Positions 9,181 through 19,274 of a DNA stretch of 64,000 nucleotides are shown here, piece by piece. Positions within the stretch are counted from its first letter, which is position 1. The number at the start of each line of letters is the position of its first letter. Under the pieces are notes generated by a model that ran no database searches, had not been told where the DNA came from, and saw only the letters and a program-made list of their open reading frames with translations. Source of the stretch: Leguminivora glycinivorella (Eukaryota; Arthropoda; Insecta; Lepidoptera; Tortricidae); assembly GCF_023078275.1 (NCBI RefSeq), contig NC_062990.1, positions 3,737,501-3,801,500 on the forward strand. The letters run 5' to 3'. Both the position numbers and the translations under genes were made by a program.

Positions 9181-10348
9181 TAGGGTTCCGTACCTCAAAA
9201 AGGAAAAACGGAACCCTAGGGTTCCGTACCTCAAAAAGGAAAAACGGAAAACTTATAAGATCACTCGTGTGAGACGTCACAGCCAATTTTCTGTGACATA
9301 AAGACGGACATGTAATTTAAATTAAGAAAATTCAATTATAGGTGCCACCTTTGGGGGGTAAAAGTGAAAATTAAAAATCAAAGTTTTTAGAACTATATGT
9401 ATTGTGTTACATATCAAATGAAAGAGCTTTTTATAAGTATCTCAAAAATATTTTTTTTCATAATTTTTAGTAAAGTAATTTTCAAGTAATTTAAGAAAAT
9501 AGGCAATCTCTGAAACTACTATTAAGCGTAAAATTTTCAGAAAAATCTTCTTCTTCAGTCGGTCCCTCAATGCTGAGGATCGTGACATCATGTCATTCTG
9601 TTGAAGACTAGGTCCCTCCATAGGCATCTATTCCTCGCCAAGCGCATGGCCTCGTGCAGTTTTAATTGCATGGGTGCAGTAATTTGAATGCACCATCTAG
9701 TAGGGGGAGGAGCCTGAGGTCTCGTGCCTTCAACTTTGCCCGTCATAATGATTCTCTCCAGGCTATCTGGCGGGCGACGGGAGATGTGACCGAAATAACG
9801 AAGGATTTGGTCCTGGCATATTGTTGACAGCCGGCGCTTTATGCGTAACTCCTCAAGTATGGACTGGTTAGTGCGCAATGCCGTCCATGGTATCCGTAAA
9901 AGCCGGCGCCAACACCACATCTCAAACGCATCGATACGCTTTTTCAAATTTGCTCGGATTGTCCATGTTTCCGAACCATACATAAAAATTGGGAAATTAT
10001 TATTATTATTAATTATTTCAGAAAAATACACTAGATGTTTTTCAGTCTATAGATTACAAGAAAATCTATTAGAAATCTACAGTAAAAAAGCGTAAGTCGG
10101 ACTTAAAAGAAAAAAAACTCAAATTACGAATTTCACTCACTGCCGCTGCAAGGAGTTACCAAATCTCTTTAAATTGTGTGAGCGCGTTTGAATATTACAT
10201 ATAAACTCATTTCTATTTCGTTTTGTTCAAAATATCGATTATTCGCAAAAATGACTTCAGTTCCTACTAAAAAGGAGGCGCTTAAGCCCTTCTTGTAGTG
10301 TACGGAACCCTTGCAACCCGAGTACAACTCGCACTTGGCCGGTTTTTT
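9181..10348 (-). mobile_element. Repeat related to Repeat C, interrupted by an RTE fragment
   Basis: Begins with two tandem copies of TAGGGTTCCGTACCTCAAAA plus AGGAAAAACGGAA (9181-9252) and ends GTACGGAACCC...CGCACTTGGCCGGTTTTT. The terminal CCGGCCAAG and GGGTTCCGTA words are those of Repeat C, in the opposite orientation; the interiors differ. This suggests one terminal-sequence family with several internal modules. The RTE piece at 9547-10015 interrupts it. No coding capacity of its own. Confidence 0.65.
9547..10015 (-). pseudogene. 5'-truncated RTE-type reverse transcriptase C-terminus
   Basis: The open frame (coding part about 9588-10000) reads YGSETWTIRANLKKRIDAFE then FEMWCWRRLLRIPWTALRTN. 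Further on come HISRRPP and a W-rich end. These are the thumb/C-terminal motifs of RTE-clade LINE polymerases (the YGSETW and MWCWRR blocks). The catalytic palm domain is absent. A 12-bp direct repeat TTTCAGAAAAAT at 9535-9546 and 10016-10027 flanks it, marking a target-primed insertion. No stop codon interrupts the remaining frame, so the copy is not very old. It lies within the element 9181-10348. Confidence 0.85.
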
Positions 10349-10505
10349 TCTCTATCTTTCACGGCAAAACGGAGCAACGGATTGTCGTGATCTTAGTTGA
10401 AGGTATGGAGAGTGGCATATACAAATTTTTGTCTCTTTCTAATCCCGCACTTCCCTACAATGGGGAGGGGGGGGGGGGTGGAATTTTGTATGGAGTATTC
10501 CGAAA
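10349..10505 (-). repeat. Repeat J fragment
   Basis: Contains the family words CACGGCAAAACGGAGC, TTGAAGGTATGGAGAGTG and TTTGTCTCTTTCT, seen also at 25712, 28262-28990, 34246, 47318 and 62165. In better copies the end reads CTAGCTTTTGCCCGCGGCTT. Non-coding. Confidence 0.6.
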
Positions 10506-11170
10506 TTTTCGAATTTAACAAAACGGTTTTACATAGATAATGGCGCCCAAATTTTTTTTTTCATTGTTTATGTCTTATTGTAAAAGGGCTTAAATCTGAA
10601 GAGTTTCATAATATACTTGCGTTATATTTTAGATGCTATTATGTAATACAGTGTGTGCCCTGTAATAGGAGCAAATAATTTGAACATAGACTAAACTCCA
10701 CAAACGATGTCAATTTTATTTAATAACTTTTTAAAAATTTGAGATCTTTAATAGATTTCCCTTTTTTCATACAAATTAAATATTACCATCAATGTACGCC
10801 ATTATCATCGGTTTAGTTGACATTACCTGTAACCAACCTGTCACGCTATTAACATGATAAAATTTTCAGTACGTGTCAATATAAAAGTAGTTTATAAAAT
10901 ACAGGTGATTTATAAAAGTAGCTGAACTAATATTGATCAGTTTTGTAAGCCGCAGTTCAATTTTTTGCTCGTATTACAAGCGACACCCGGTATAAGACGG
11001 TGTTTTAATTTGGCCGGATATCGCGAGATGTTTATTATGAACGCTTGAGTGATGGGAGCGAAAATTGGGGAATATTTTATGGAAAGGTGAAGGAATGATG
11101 ACTTTATTTGGGGAGAGGTTATTACCAAGAGCAAAATGTATGCGGAAAAGGTGTCTGTATCTAAAGATAA
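10506..11170. other. No gene recognised
   Basis: AT-rich unique sequence before the SINE B tail. A 65-codon frame on the minus strand has no motif. Confidence 0.4.
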
Positions 11171-11291
11171 AAAAATAAATAAATAAATAAATAAATATTA
11201 TAGGACATTCCTACACAGATTGGCTGAGGCCCACGGTAAGCTCAAGAAGGCTTATGTTGTGGGTACTCAGACAACGATATATATAAATTAA

Positions 11292-12051
11292 TAGTTTAAA
11301 AAACACTATAAAACACGCTTTTATAAATGCACGTAAAAGCCAAAAATAAATTATGGATCGTTCAAGTTGTCTCTATTTGTGAGCTGAAGTTTAAAAACTA
11401 TGTGCTTTTAATTATAATATTTGATTGTAAAAGCGTGGGGCGCTGGAACAGGAAAGACTTTTTGTATAACCACAGAATATATAAGTATAACTTGCTGATA
11501 AATCAAATTATGCTATGTTACGGGAAGGAGGTTACACAGATTGACGCGCTAACTGGAGTTGCAGCATGACTAGTAGGTTCTACATTAAACAGTCAAATCA
11601 ATTAAAAGTCAGTGTTCAAAGTAGGTACCAGTTTGTCGAACTCAGACAAAATATGCGCTAGTAGCGAGGAGAGTCGACAGTCACCGACACTTAGAACGCC
11701 GCTTTTTTCCGGTAATCAAAGTACAAAAGGGGAAAGTGTCTACAGTGACAGGATGCAGAGTTCTTGTTCGTGGACGAGATATCTTTGGTTCTCTTTGGTA
11801 ACCCTTAGGCGGCATATGTAAACGTTATGTTCTTATGCAACTTCATTCGCCAGGAAGTTCGAATTAGTATTTGTTTACAAGAAAGTCTTTCCTGTTCCAG
11901 CGCCCCACGCTTTTACAATCAAATATTATAATTAAAAGCACATAGTTTTTAAACTTCAGCTCACAAATAGAGACAACTTGAACGATCCATAATTTATTTT
12001 TGGCTTTTACGTGCATTTATAAAAGCGTGTTTTATAGTGTTTTTTAAACTA
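11292..12051 (+). mobile_element. 760-bp palindromic MITE of alpha (copy 2)
   Basis: Same length and nearly the same sequence as 3450-4209, inverted. TTAA on both sides (11288-11291, 12052-12055). TIRs about 170 bp. Confidence 0.75.
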
Positions 12052-12055
12052 TTAA

Positions 12056-12398
12056 TTTATTTTATACTTTTTAGTCATTAATAATGAAATAAATACCTTT
12101 TAACATTTATACATAAAATTATTTCAAGTAGGCGGATTTTACATGACATTTGTGGCTTAACGTGTACTTATTGCTAATTGCTACTTAATAATAACTAGCG
12201 GCTACCTTCTTATTACGGTATTATCATAAAAATGTTTATAACTAGTAAGTTATCCGTAAAAGATAGACAATATAGACATGTGCCATCGCGGACTTTTTGA
12301 AGACATTAGAGAGACATACTTTCGCCATACATTGTTTTGAAGCTCTCAGCTAGTGGGATTTTGTTTGACTCGATTAGAAAATATTGTCACATTTCAGC
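12056..12398. other. Unique spacer of alpha (copy 2)
   Basis: Inverted copy of 3072-3445. No coding capacity. Confidence 0.7.
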
Positions 12399-15137
12399 CG
12401 AGCCCCCCTTTTCGTTACCCTTAAGGGTAACAAGAAAACCCTAACCCAACTTATTTTAAATACAACGTTTATCTTTCTTTTATGCGGGGGGCTTCGCCCC
12501 CCGAGCCCCCCTTTGTTTGCTCTTAAAGGTCACAAGAAAACGCTAACCCAACTTATTTTAAAAACAACGTTGATCTTTCTTTTATGCGGGGGGCTTCGCT
12601 CCCCGAGCCCCCCTTTGTTTGCTCTTAAAGGTCACAAGAAAACGCTAACCCAACTTATTTTAAAAACAACGTTGATCTTTCTTTTATGCGGGGGGCTTCG
12701 CCCCCCGAGCCCCCCTTTGTTTGCTCTTAAAGGTCACAAGAAAACGCTAACCCAACTTATCTTAAATACTACGTTGTTCTTTCTTTCATGCGGGGGGCTT
12801 CGCCCCCCGAGCCCCCCTTTGTTTGCTCTTAAAGGTCACAAGAAAACGCTAACCCAACTTATTTTAAATACTACGTTAATCTTTCTTTTATGCGGGGGCT
12901 TCGCCCCCGAGCCCCCCTTTGTTTACTCTTAAAGGTCACAAGAAAACGCTAACCCAACTTATCTTAAATACTACGTTGATCTTTCTTTCATGCGGGGGCT
13001 TCGCCCTCCGAGCCCCCTTTTCTTTACTCTTAAGGAACACAAGAAAACCCTAAACCAACTTATTTTAAATACAACGTTGATCTTTCTTTCATGCGGGGGC
13101 TTCGCCCCCGAGCCCCCTTTGTTTGCTCTTAAATGTCACAAGAAAACGCTAACCCAACTTATCTTAAATACTACGTTGATCTTTCTTTCATGCGGGGGCT
13201 TCGCCCCCGAGCCCCCCTTTGTTTGCTCTTAAAGGTCACAAGAAAACGCTAACCCAACTTATTCTAAATACAACGTTGATCTTTCTTTCATGCAGGGGGC
13301 TTCGCCCCCGAGCCCCTTTGTTTGCTCTTAAAGGTCACAAGAAAACGCTAACCCAACTTATCTTAAATACTACGTTGATCTTTCTTTCATGCGGGGGGCT
13401 TCGCCCCCCGAGCCTCCCTTTGTTTGCTCTTAAAGGTCACAAGAAAACGCTAACCCAACTTATTTAAAATACAACGTTGATCTTTCTTTCATGCGGGGGC
13501 TTCGCCCCCCGAGCCCCCCTTTGTTTTGCTCTTAAAGGTCACAAGAAAACGCTAACCCAACTTATTTTAAAAACAACGTTGAGCTTTCTTTTATGCGGGG
13601 GGTTTCGCCCCCCGAGCCCCCCTTTGTTTGCTCTTAAAGGTCACAAGAAAACGCTAACCCAACTTATCTTAAATACTACGTTGATCTTTCTTTCATGCGG
13701 GGGGCTTCGCCCTCCGAGCCCCCCTTTTCTTTACTCTTAAGGAGCACAAGAAAACCCTAAACCAGCCCCTTTGTTTGCTCTTAAAGGTCACAAGAAAACG
13801 CTTACCCAACTTATTCTAAATACAACGTTGATCTTTCTTTCATGCGGGGGCTTCGCCCCCCGAGCCCCCCTTTGTTTGCTCTTAAAGGTCACAAGAAAAC
13901 GCTAACCCAACTTATCTTAACTACTACGTTGATCTTTCTTTCATGCGGGGGCCTTCGCCCCCCGAGCCCCCCTTTGTTTGCTCTTAAAGGTCACAAGAAA
14001 ACGCTAACCCAACTTATTATAAATACTACGTTGATCTTTCTTTCATGAGGGGGCTTCGCCCCCGAGCCCCCTTTGTTTGCTCTTAAAGGTCACAAGAAAA
14101 CGCTAACCCAACTTATTCTAAATACTACGTTGATCTTTCTTTCATGCGGGGGCCTTTTCTTTACTCTTAAGGATCACAAGAAAACCTTAACCCAACTTAT
14201 TTTAAATACAACGTTGATCTTTCTTTTATGCGGGGGGCTTCGCACCCCGAGCCCCCCTTTGTTTGCTCTGAAAGGTCACAAGAAAACGCTAACCAAACTT
14301 ATTTTGAATACTACGTTAATCTTTCTTTTATGCGGGGGGCTTTGCCCCCCGAGCCCCCCTTTGTTTACTCTTAAAGGTCACAAGAAAACGCTAACCCAAC
14401 TTATCTTAAATACTACGTTGATCTTTCTTTCATGCGGGGGCTTCGCCCCCGAGCCCCCTTTTCTTTACTCTTAAGGATCACAAGAAAACCCTAAACCAAC
14501 TTATTTTAAATACAACGTTGATCTTTCTTTTATGAGGGGGCTTCGCCCCCGAGCCCCCTTTGTTTGCTCTGAAAGGTCACAAGAAAACGCTAACCCAACT
14601 TATTTTGAATACTACGTTAATCTTTCTTTTATGCGGGGGGCTTTGCCCCCCGAGCCCCCCTTTGTTTACTCTTAAAGGTCACAAGAAAACGCTAACCCAA
14701 CTTATCTTAAATACTACGTTGATCTTTCTTTCATGCGGGGGGCTTCGCCCCCCGAGCCCCCCTTTTCTTTACTCTTAAGGATCACAAGAAAACCCTAAAC
14801 CAACTTATTTTAAATACAACGTTGATCTTTCTTTCATGCGGGGGCTTCGCCCCCGAGCCCCCTTTGTTTGCTCTTAAAGGTCACAAGAAAACGCTAACCC
14901 AACTTATTCTAAATACTACGTTGATCTTTCTTTCATGCGGGGGCTTCGCCCCCTAGCCCCCTTTTCTTTACTCTTAAGGATCACAAGAAAACCTTAACCA
15001 AACTTATTTTAAATACAACGTTGATCTTTTTTTATGAGGGGGCTTCGCCCCCGAGCCCCCCTTTGTTTGCTCTGAAAGGACACAAGAAAACGCTAACCCA
15101 ACTTATTTTAAATACTACGTTGATCTTTCTTTCATGC
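12399..15137 (+). repeat. 99-102-bp GC-hairpin satellite array, copy 2 (about 27 units)
   Basis: Units read TGCGGGGGCTTCGCCCCCGA then GCCCCCTTTGTTTGCTCTTA and a spacer with CTAACCCAACTTATTTTAAA. Run lengths of the three G/C tracts mostly agree within a unit (5/5/5 or 6/6/6), with rare mixed units near 12890 and 13845. Two units are shortened (near 13765 and 14148). The many open frames along the array (for example 12384-12932) are made of the repeat; I do not call them genes. Confidence 0.9.
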
Positions 15138-15169
15138 TTCCCCCTCGAGCCCCCCCCCCCTTTTTTTCT

Positions 15170-15690
15170 GTTCTTATCTTCCGGCACCATCATCAGGCCT
15201 TGAAACCTAATCGTAGTCATAGTTCATTACAAGACTTTTCTAAGAAGCCCAAAAACAGCTATGATACGATGTTCCATCATGTAGTTCCAGTTCATATCTT
15301 CCGGCTCCATCATCAGACCTTGAATTCTAATCGTAGTCAAAGTTCATTACAAGACTTTCCTAAGAAGCCCAAAAACAGCTATGATACGATGTTCCATGAT
15401 GTAGTTCCAGTTCATATCTTCCGGCTCCATCATCAGACCTTGAAACCTAATCGTAGTCAAAGTTCATTACAAGACTTTTCTAAGAAACCCAAAAACAGCT
15501 ATGATACGATGTTCCATCATGTAGTTCCAGTTCATATCTTTCGGCTTCATCATCAGACCTTGAAACCTAATTGTAGTCAAAGTTCATTACAAGACTTTTC
15601 TAAGAAACCCAAAAACGGCTATGACACGAGGTTCCATCATGTAGTTCCAGTTCATATCTTCCGACTCCATCATCAGATCAGCTCAACAGT
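15170..15690 (+). repeat. 120-bp tandem array of alpha, copy 2 (about 4 units)
   Basis: Exact 120-bp period, homologous to 1109-1762 inverted, one unit fewer. It begins in a degenerate junction with the GC satellite (C-run at 15139-15160). Confidence 0.9.
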
Positions 15691-16127
15691 ACCATATTAT
15701 TGTATTGTCATCGGAACTACATATAGCTGCCAATTTTCATTACGCTACGACTCCTGGAAGATGGTTAAATTAGCCTCCGCAGATTCCATTACATACATAG
15801 TTACATACACGACGACCTAATAAAAGCGTGTTAATAATATAATATATAAATACTTATATACTCGTACATAGAAAACATCCATGACTCGGGAACAAATATC
15901 TGTGCTCATCGCATAAATAAATGCCCTTACCGGGATTCGAACCCGGGACCGCGGCGCAGCAGACAGGGTCACTATCGACTGCGCCAGACCGGTCGTCAAA
16001 TATCTCGAAAAGCTATCTTAGAACCGGAGTTTCTCAGTTCGTAGTTATTAGAACCAATTAATAAACTTATTTTTGTTTTTTTTTCTTGTTTTTGTTAATA
16101 GATAGTGTAAAGTTCACCAAAGCATAA

Positions 16128-16275
16128 TATCGTCACTACTTTAAAAAAACTTGTATCTTCGTCTGTCAATGAAAAGAAAATTGTAGTAAGCATGTATGGA
16201 ATGCATGTAGACTTACTGCGTTTTAACTTTGAGGAGCAGCGTGAGATACGAGATTTTTTAAAGTAGTGACGATAT
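16128..16275 (+). mobile_element. 148-bp MITE, copy 1
   Basis: TIR of about 30 bp: ATATCGTCACTACTTTAAAA at the left and its near-complement ending AAGTAGTGACGATAT at the right. A second copy in the opposite orientation lies at 27991-28142, which fixes the ends. Flanked by TA-rich bases. No coding capacity. Confidence 0.8.
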
Positions 16276-16641
16276 ATGTAATTTATGGCTCTTATAAGTT
16301 ACAAGGAATTTTTGAGGGTATCACTTTCTCCATACAATATCAATTTTCCGCGACTTTAGTGATAAAGTGATATCGACACATAGACATCAAAGTCATAGTA
16401 GGTGGTCAGATTTTTAGTGGCCAAAGAGTCGTGTCCATATTATGAATATCCTAAGAAATATTCAATATCCGTAGGCAGGTATCGTAGCACTGATTTTCGT
16501 AGCAGTTACTCGTAGACTGTTTAAACTGACTGTGTGTTTGGTTCGTGGATCTGCACGTGAGGGATCCGTGAAAGTATTGTTTGTGTTGTGTTAATGTTTT
16601 ATTTTATTTTTACAAAATTAGTCTAACATAGTTATTAAGGC
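16276..16641. other. No gene recognised
   Basis: Unique AT-rich sequence before a strong hairpin; nothing else seen. Confidence 0.4.
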
Positions 16642-16722
16642 CGTTCAGTTTAGGTTGAGAGAGAGGGACGGAGCTATGTAACTGCTATAGCTGTGTCCCT
16701 TTCTCTCAACCTAAACTGAACG
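16642..16722. repeat. 81-nt hairpin, pre-miRNA-like
   Basis: A 27-bp arm starting GTTCAGTTTAGGTTGAGAGA pairs with the right arm TCTCTCAACCTAAACTGAAC with one G:U wobble. The middle (AGCTAT...ATAGCT) forms an inner stem. Size and pairing would suit a microRNA or siRNA precursor, but a tiny MITE gives the same shape. No expression evidence is possible here. Confidence 0.6.
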
Positions 16723-17167
16723 TCTTTAGTACGTCATGGTAACCCCCCTGTACTCCCAAAATGGGGAAGGAAAATCACATGATTCACATGAAATAGCTCA
16801 AGTTTCATAGCACAATGCAGAATTTGTGAAACTTGTTACAACAAAATCTTCCATGACGCTTGGTTAACATGTATAGAGTTAGATTTCCGAACACCAAAAT
16901 CTTAATAACAAAATTGAAACATTGTGATTCACAAATATAAAAATCAATGGTGAGAATGGCTTCAAACTATCAAATGTAAATCCAGTGATTGTAAAAAACC
17001 GGTGAAGTCAGAATTGAACAAACGTAGTGACACTGCGAGTGTAGTGTGTTTGGACAGACCATCGAGTGTGAATGCGACCAGTGGTAACGCTGAAAGTGAA
17101 CGCAGCCGAGGCGCGCGAAGGAGGGTAGAGATCGCGCGCTGTCTACGCAACTTTGACATCCACCCGC
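16723..17167. other. No gene recognised; weak first-exon-like stretch
   Basis: AT-rich, then a GC-richer piece (17005-17160) with a 74-codon open frame lacking any motif. A possible 5' splice site AAG|GTAATC at about 17238 lies in the repeat that follows. I do not call a gene. Confidence 0.35.
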
Positions 17168-17267
17168 CTTCGTCAGTTTTCCGTGATCATGATGCATGTA
17201 ACTGCGTCGGAATATCGGGCGCTTGACAAAAATCAAAAAGGTAATCACAGTATTTATCCCGGTCAAT
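17168..17267 (+). repeat. Repeat M fragment (possible Penelope-like 3' end)
   Basis: Contains CATGATGCATGTAACTGCGT, AATATCGGGCGC and TATTTATCCCGGTCAATATA. The last part recurs in the palindromic copy 24629-24735. Similar blocks occur in 3' ends of insect Penelope-like elements, from memory; assignment weak. Confidence 0.4.
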
Positions 17268-17618
17268 ATAAGTCTAATTACTCCCGAATAATTCAGCCTT
17301 CAAACGAAACAACGAAATCTAAATCTGTTCATCTGTTCGAAAGCTACACTGAGAGAAAATACAACCAGTTTTCATGTTCGTTCAACAAGTTTTTTGGTTA
17401 AAATAACTTTGGTTCAAACAACAAGCTACTTGTCATTTGAATCAATATATTTGAATCTGACTTTTCAACCTCATATTGTTTTAAATAACGGATAAACCGC
17501 AACAAGTCGAACTTGTTAAATTCACAATGCAAATTTCTCTCAGTGTACAATGCCACAAACAAACACATGATAGACAGACAAGTCAAACTTATTTTTAACC
17601 GTCGTTCTTGGGGTTACA
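17268..17618 (-). repeat. Repeat D, degenerate copy split by a MITE
   Basis: Family words CTCCCGA, TCAGCCTTCAAACGAAAC, AAATCTAAATC and GACAGACAAGTCAAACTTAT align with better copies at 23186-23416, 23482-23747, 30644-30898 and 49099-49337. Interrupted at 17345. Confidence 0.7.
17347..17545. mobile_element. 199-bp TA-flanked MITE inside Repeat D
   Basis: TIRs CACTGAGAGAAA / TTTCTCTCAGTG, TA at 17345-17346 and 17546-17547. Removing it restores the Repeat D word GCTACAATGCCAC. Tc1/mariner-type by its TA duplication. Confidence 0.8.
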
Positions 17619-18282
17619 AAATGCAACTTTAAAGTGCAAGAGAACCGTTACAATCTCTCATACCCTCGCGTGTTTGAAACCAATTTCGCATAGGCTTTAT
17701 ACGTTACCCCGATAAGATTGCATAAAGCATATACTTTACACTCTAAATTGATAGCTTCACGCAACTACTGGGGAATTGAAAATAAAGGGCATTTGATAAT
17801 ATGATTAACTGGGTATTAAATTGTTATGTTGGTTGGGAGACAGTCAATTTTGAAATAGTATTTTATGCAACAGGCGTTTAAAGGAGGTCAAAAAAGACGA
17901 ATGGCTTAGGTAACAATTTGAGGCGATGCCGAAAACTGTTAATAAAGACACCACGAGTATTTATTGACTCAGTAAAACACCGTTTTGCATACAATACTTT
18001 TTCTACGATCTTGCACTTAGTTTTGAATAGTTTTATAGAATAACTTTCGTGAAATGCACACTGTTTCTTGTACTTTTCACTGCCAGAGCCTCAGGCAGCG
18101 CAGTTGTCCAAAGCCATTCCCCGCCGGCTTACCGAGCAGGCGTGCAGTATCGTTATAACATAACAATGCGTTGCCATGGTTACAGAAACAAACAATGCGT
18201 TTTAATTTTTTGGTTACTGCGCGCGTTCGCGGGATGCCGACGGGCGCTGGCTTTGGGGAATAGACTATTTTTTTTATACTAA
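17619..18282. other. No gene recognised
   Basis: Unique sequence; short GC-rich part at 18085-18240 without motif. Confidence 0.4.
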
Positions 18283-18450
18283 ATCGGTGGCAAACAAGCA
18301 TACGGCCCGCCTGATGTAAAGCGGTCACCGTAACCTATGGACGCCTGCAACTCAAACAGTGTCACATGCGCGTTGCCACCCCATTAGAAACTTGTACATT
18401 CCCATTTGCTGTGTTAAGTACACGGCAAAAGGGAATGCACTTCATTGTAA
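18283..18450 (-). repeat. LINE/SINE-derived fragment
   Basis: Block with AAACAAGCATACGGCCCGCC, TGATGTAAAGCGGTCACCGT and CTATGGACGCCTGCAACTC. Short pieces of the same block occur at 39045-39125, 59820-59852 and 62465-62515. Non-coding remnant. Confidence 0.55.
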
Positions 18451-18656
18451 ACGACAGATAACTCTATTTGTATATGCGCCGATGTGTCACATTTTGCACT
18501 GACGTTATTTTATCTCAGTGCAAACTAAATAATTTAAACAAACTATTAGGTAATAGATTTTCACATTATCTAATCTTGTATCAGATCGTATAATGTGGAA
18601 ACGATCTAAGTCGTTGTAATACTCCCAATTTATCTATCGTACTCGTGTTATCTATT

Positions 18657-18780
18657 AGGGTGCACTGGGGTAATTTCGAAGCACAGAAATGATCGGGTAA
18701 TTTCGAAAGGGGAATCTTGATGTGAGGGAAATAATGGTGGTTTTTATGTGACTTTCAAAATTACCCCAATGCAGGGTGCA
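18657..18780. mobile_element. MITE H, copy 1
   Basis: Inverted ends AGGGTGCACTGGGGTAATTT and AATTACCCCAATGCAGGGTG. A larger copy at 60375-60655 has the same ends. About 124 bp, non-coding. Confidence 0.65.
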
Positions 18781-18824
18781 TTACAAACCACAATCGTAGT
18801 CAAAGTTTTCTTTATAACATACAT

Positions 18825-19062
18825 ACTATACATACTATCACGCCTGTATTCCATAAAGGGGTAGGCAGAGCACATGAAACTACTAAAGCTTCAGGGCCAC
18901 TCTTGGCAAATAGGGGTTAAAAGAAAACGAAACTGTGGCATTGCAGTGACAGGTTGCCAGCCTCTCGCCTACACCACAATTTAACCCATATTCCATAGTC
19001 GCCTTCTACGACACCCACGGGAAGAAAGGGGGTGGTGAAATTCTTAACCCGTCACCACACAG
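18825..19062 (-). repeat. SINE A copy
   Basis: Full-length minus-strand copy. On the plus strand it reads CACGCCTGTATTCCATAAAG, then TTGGCAAATAGGGGTTAAAA, CATTGCAGTGACAGGTTGCC, and closes at CCCGTCACCACAC. Confidence 0.8.
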
Positions 19063-19274
19063 GCTGTTCTTTAGAAATGTGATAAAATCATGATTTCGTA
19101 TTCAAAAACTAGACAGACAAATCTATAATAATACGTGATCGACAATATTTTCATATCATAAACGTAAGGACAATTCAAACTTACAATTTCATATCTAAAT
19201 TGATTTAATTTTGTTATCATCTGTACGATAAGTTCAAGTGGCGTTCAAGCCGGTCGAGCTTATATGGCGTCAGT

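Larger units (their letters stand above)
11292..15830 (+). mobile_element. Composite TTAA-flanked element 'alpha', copy 2 (4.54 kb)
   Basis: TTAA at 11288-11291 and 15831-15834, inside SINE B. Order: 760-bp palindromic MITE, unique spacer, about 27 units of the 99-102-bp GC-hairpin satellite, about 4 units of the 120-bp repeat, 140 bp unique, distal end AATAAAAGCGTG. The termini are not simple TIRs: the left is TAGTTTAAAAAACAC, while the right is the reverse complement of CACGCTTTTATTAGG. The latter matches a motif about 24 bp inside the MITE. Larger than copy 1 only because the satellite is longer. No transposase. Confidence 0.8.
11171..16003 (-). repeat. SINE B split by element alpha copy 2
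   Basis: The tail half (11171-11287, ending CTCAGACAACGATATATA) and the head half (15835-16003, starting TAATATAATATATAAATACT) fit together as in the intact stretch around 60940-60970. The head half carries the B-box as GGATTCGAACC on the plus strand and the A-box region. The split places alpha as a later insertion and fixes both of its ends. Confidence 0.85.

Noticed and set aside
12384..14778. Several small proteins containing KGHKKTLTQLILNTTLIF
   Set aside because: They are translations of the GC-hairpin satellite; frames begin and end wherever unit length changes.
951..15834. One giant foldback transposon with 3.3-4.5-kb inverted arms and a 7-kb loop
   Set aside because: SINE B halves directly flank 11292-15830, so the right 'arm' is a complete insertion by itself, and TTAA also bounds the left copy on both sides. 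Two independent copies explain the palindrome better.
17002..17240. First exon of a host gene with splice donor AAG|GTAATC
   Set aside because: The donor-like site lies in Repeat M, found elsewhere in the window; the open frame has no motif.
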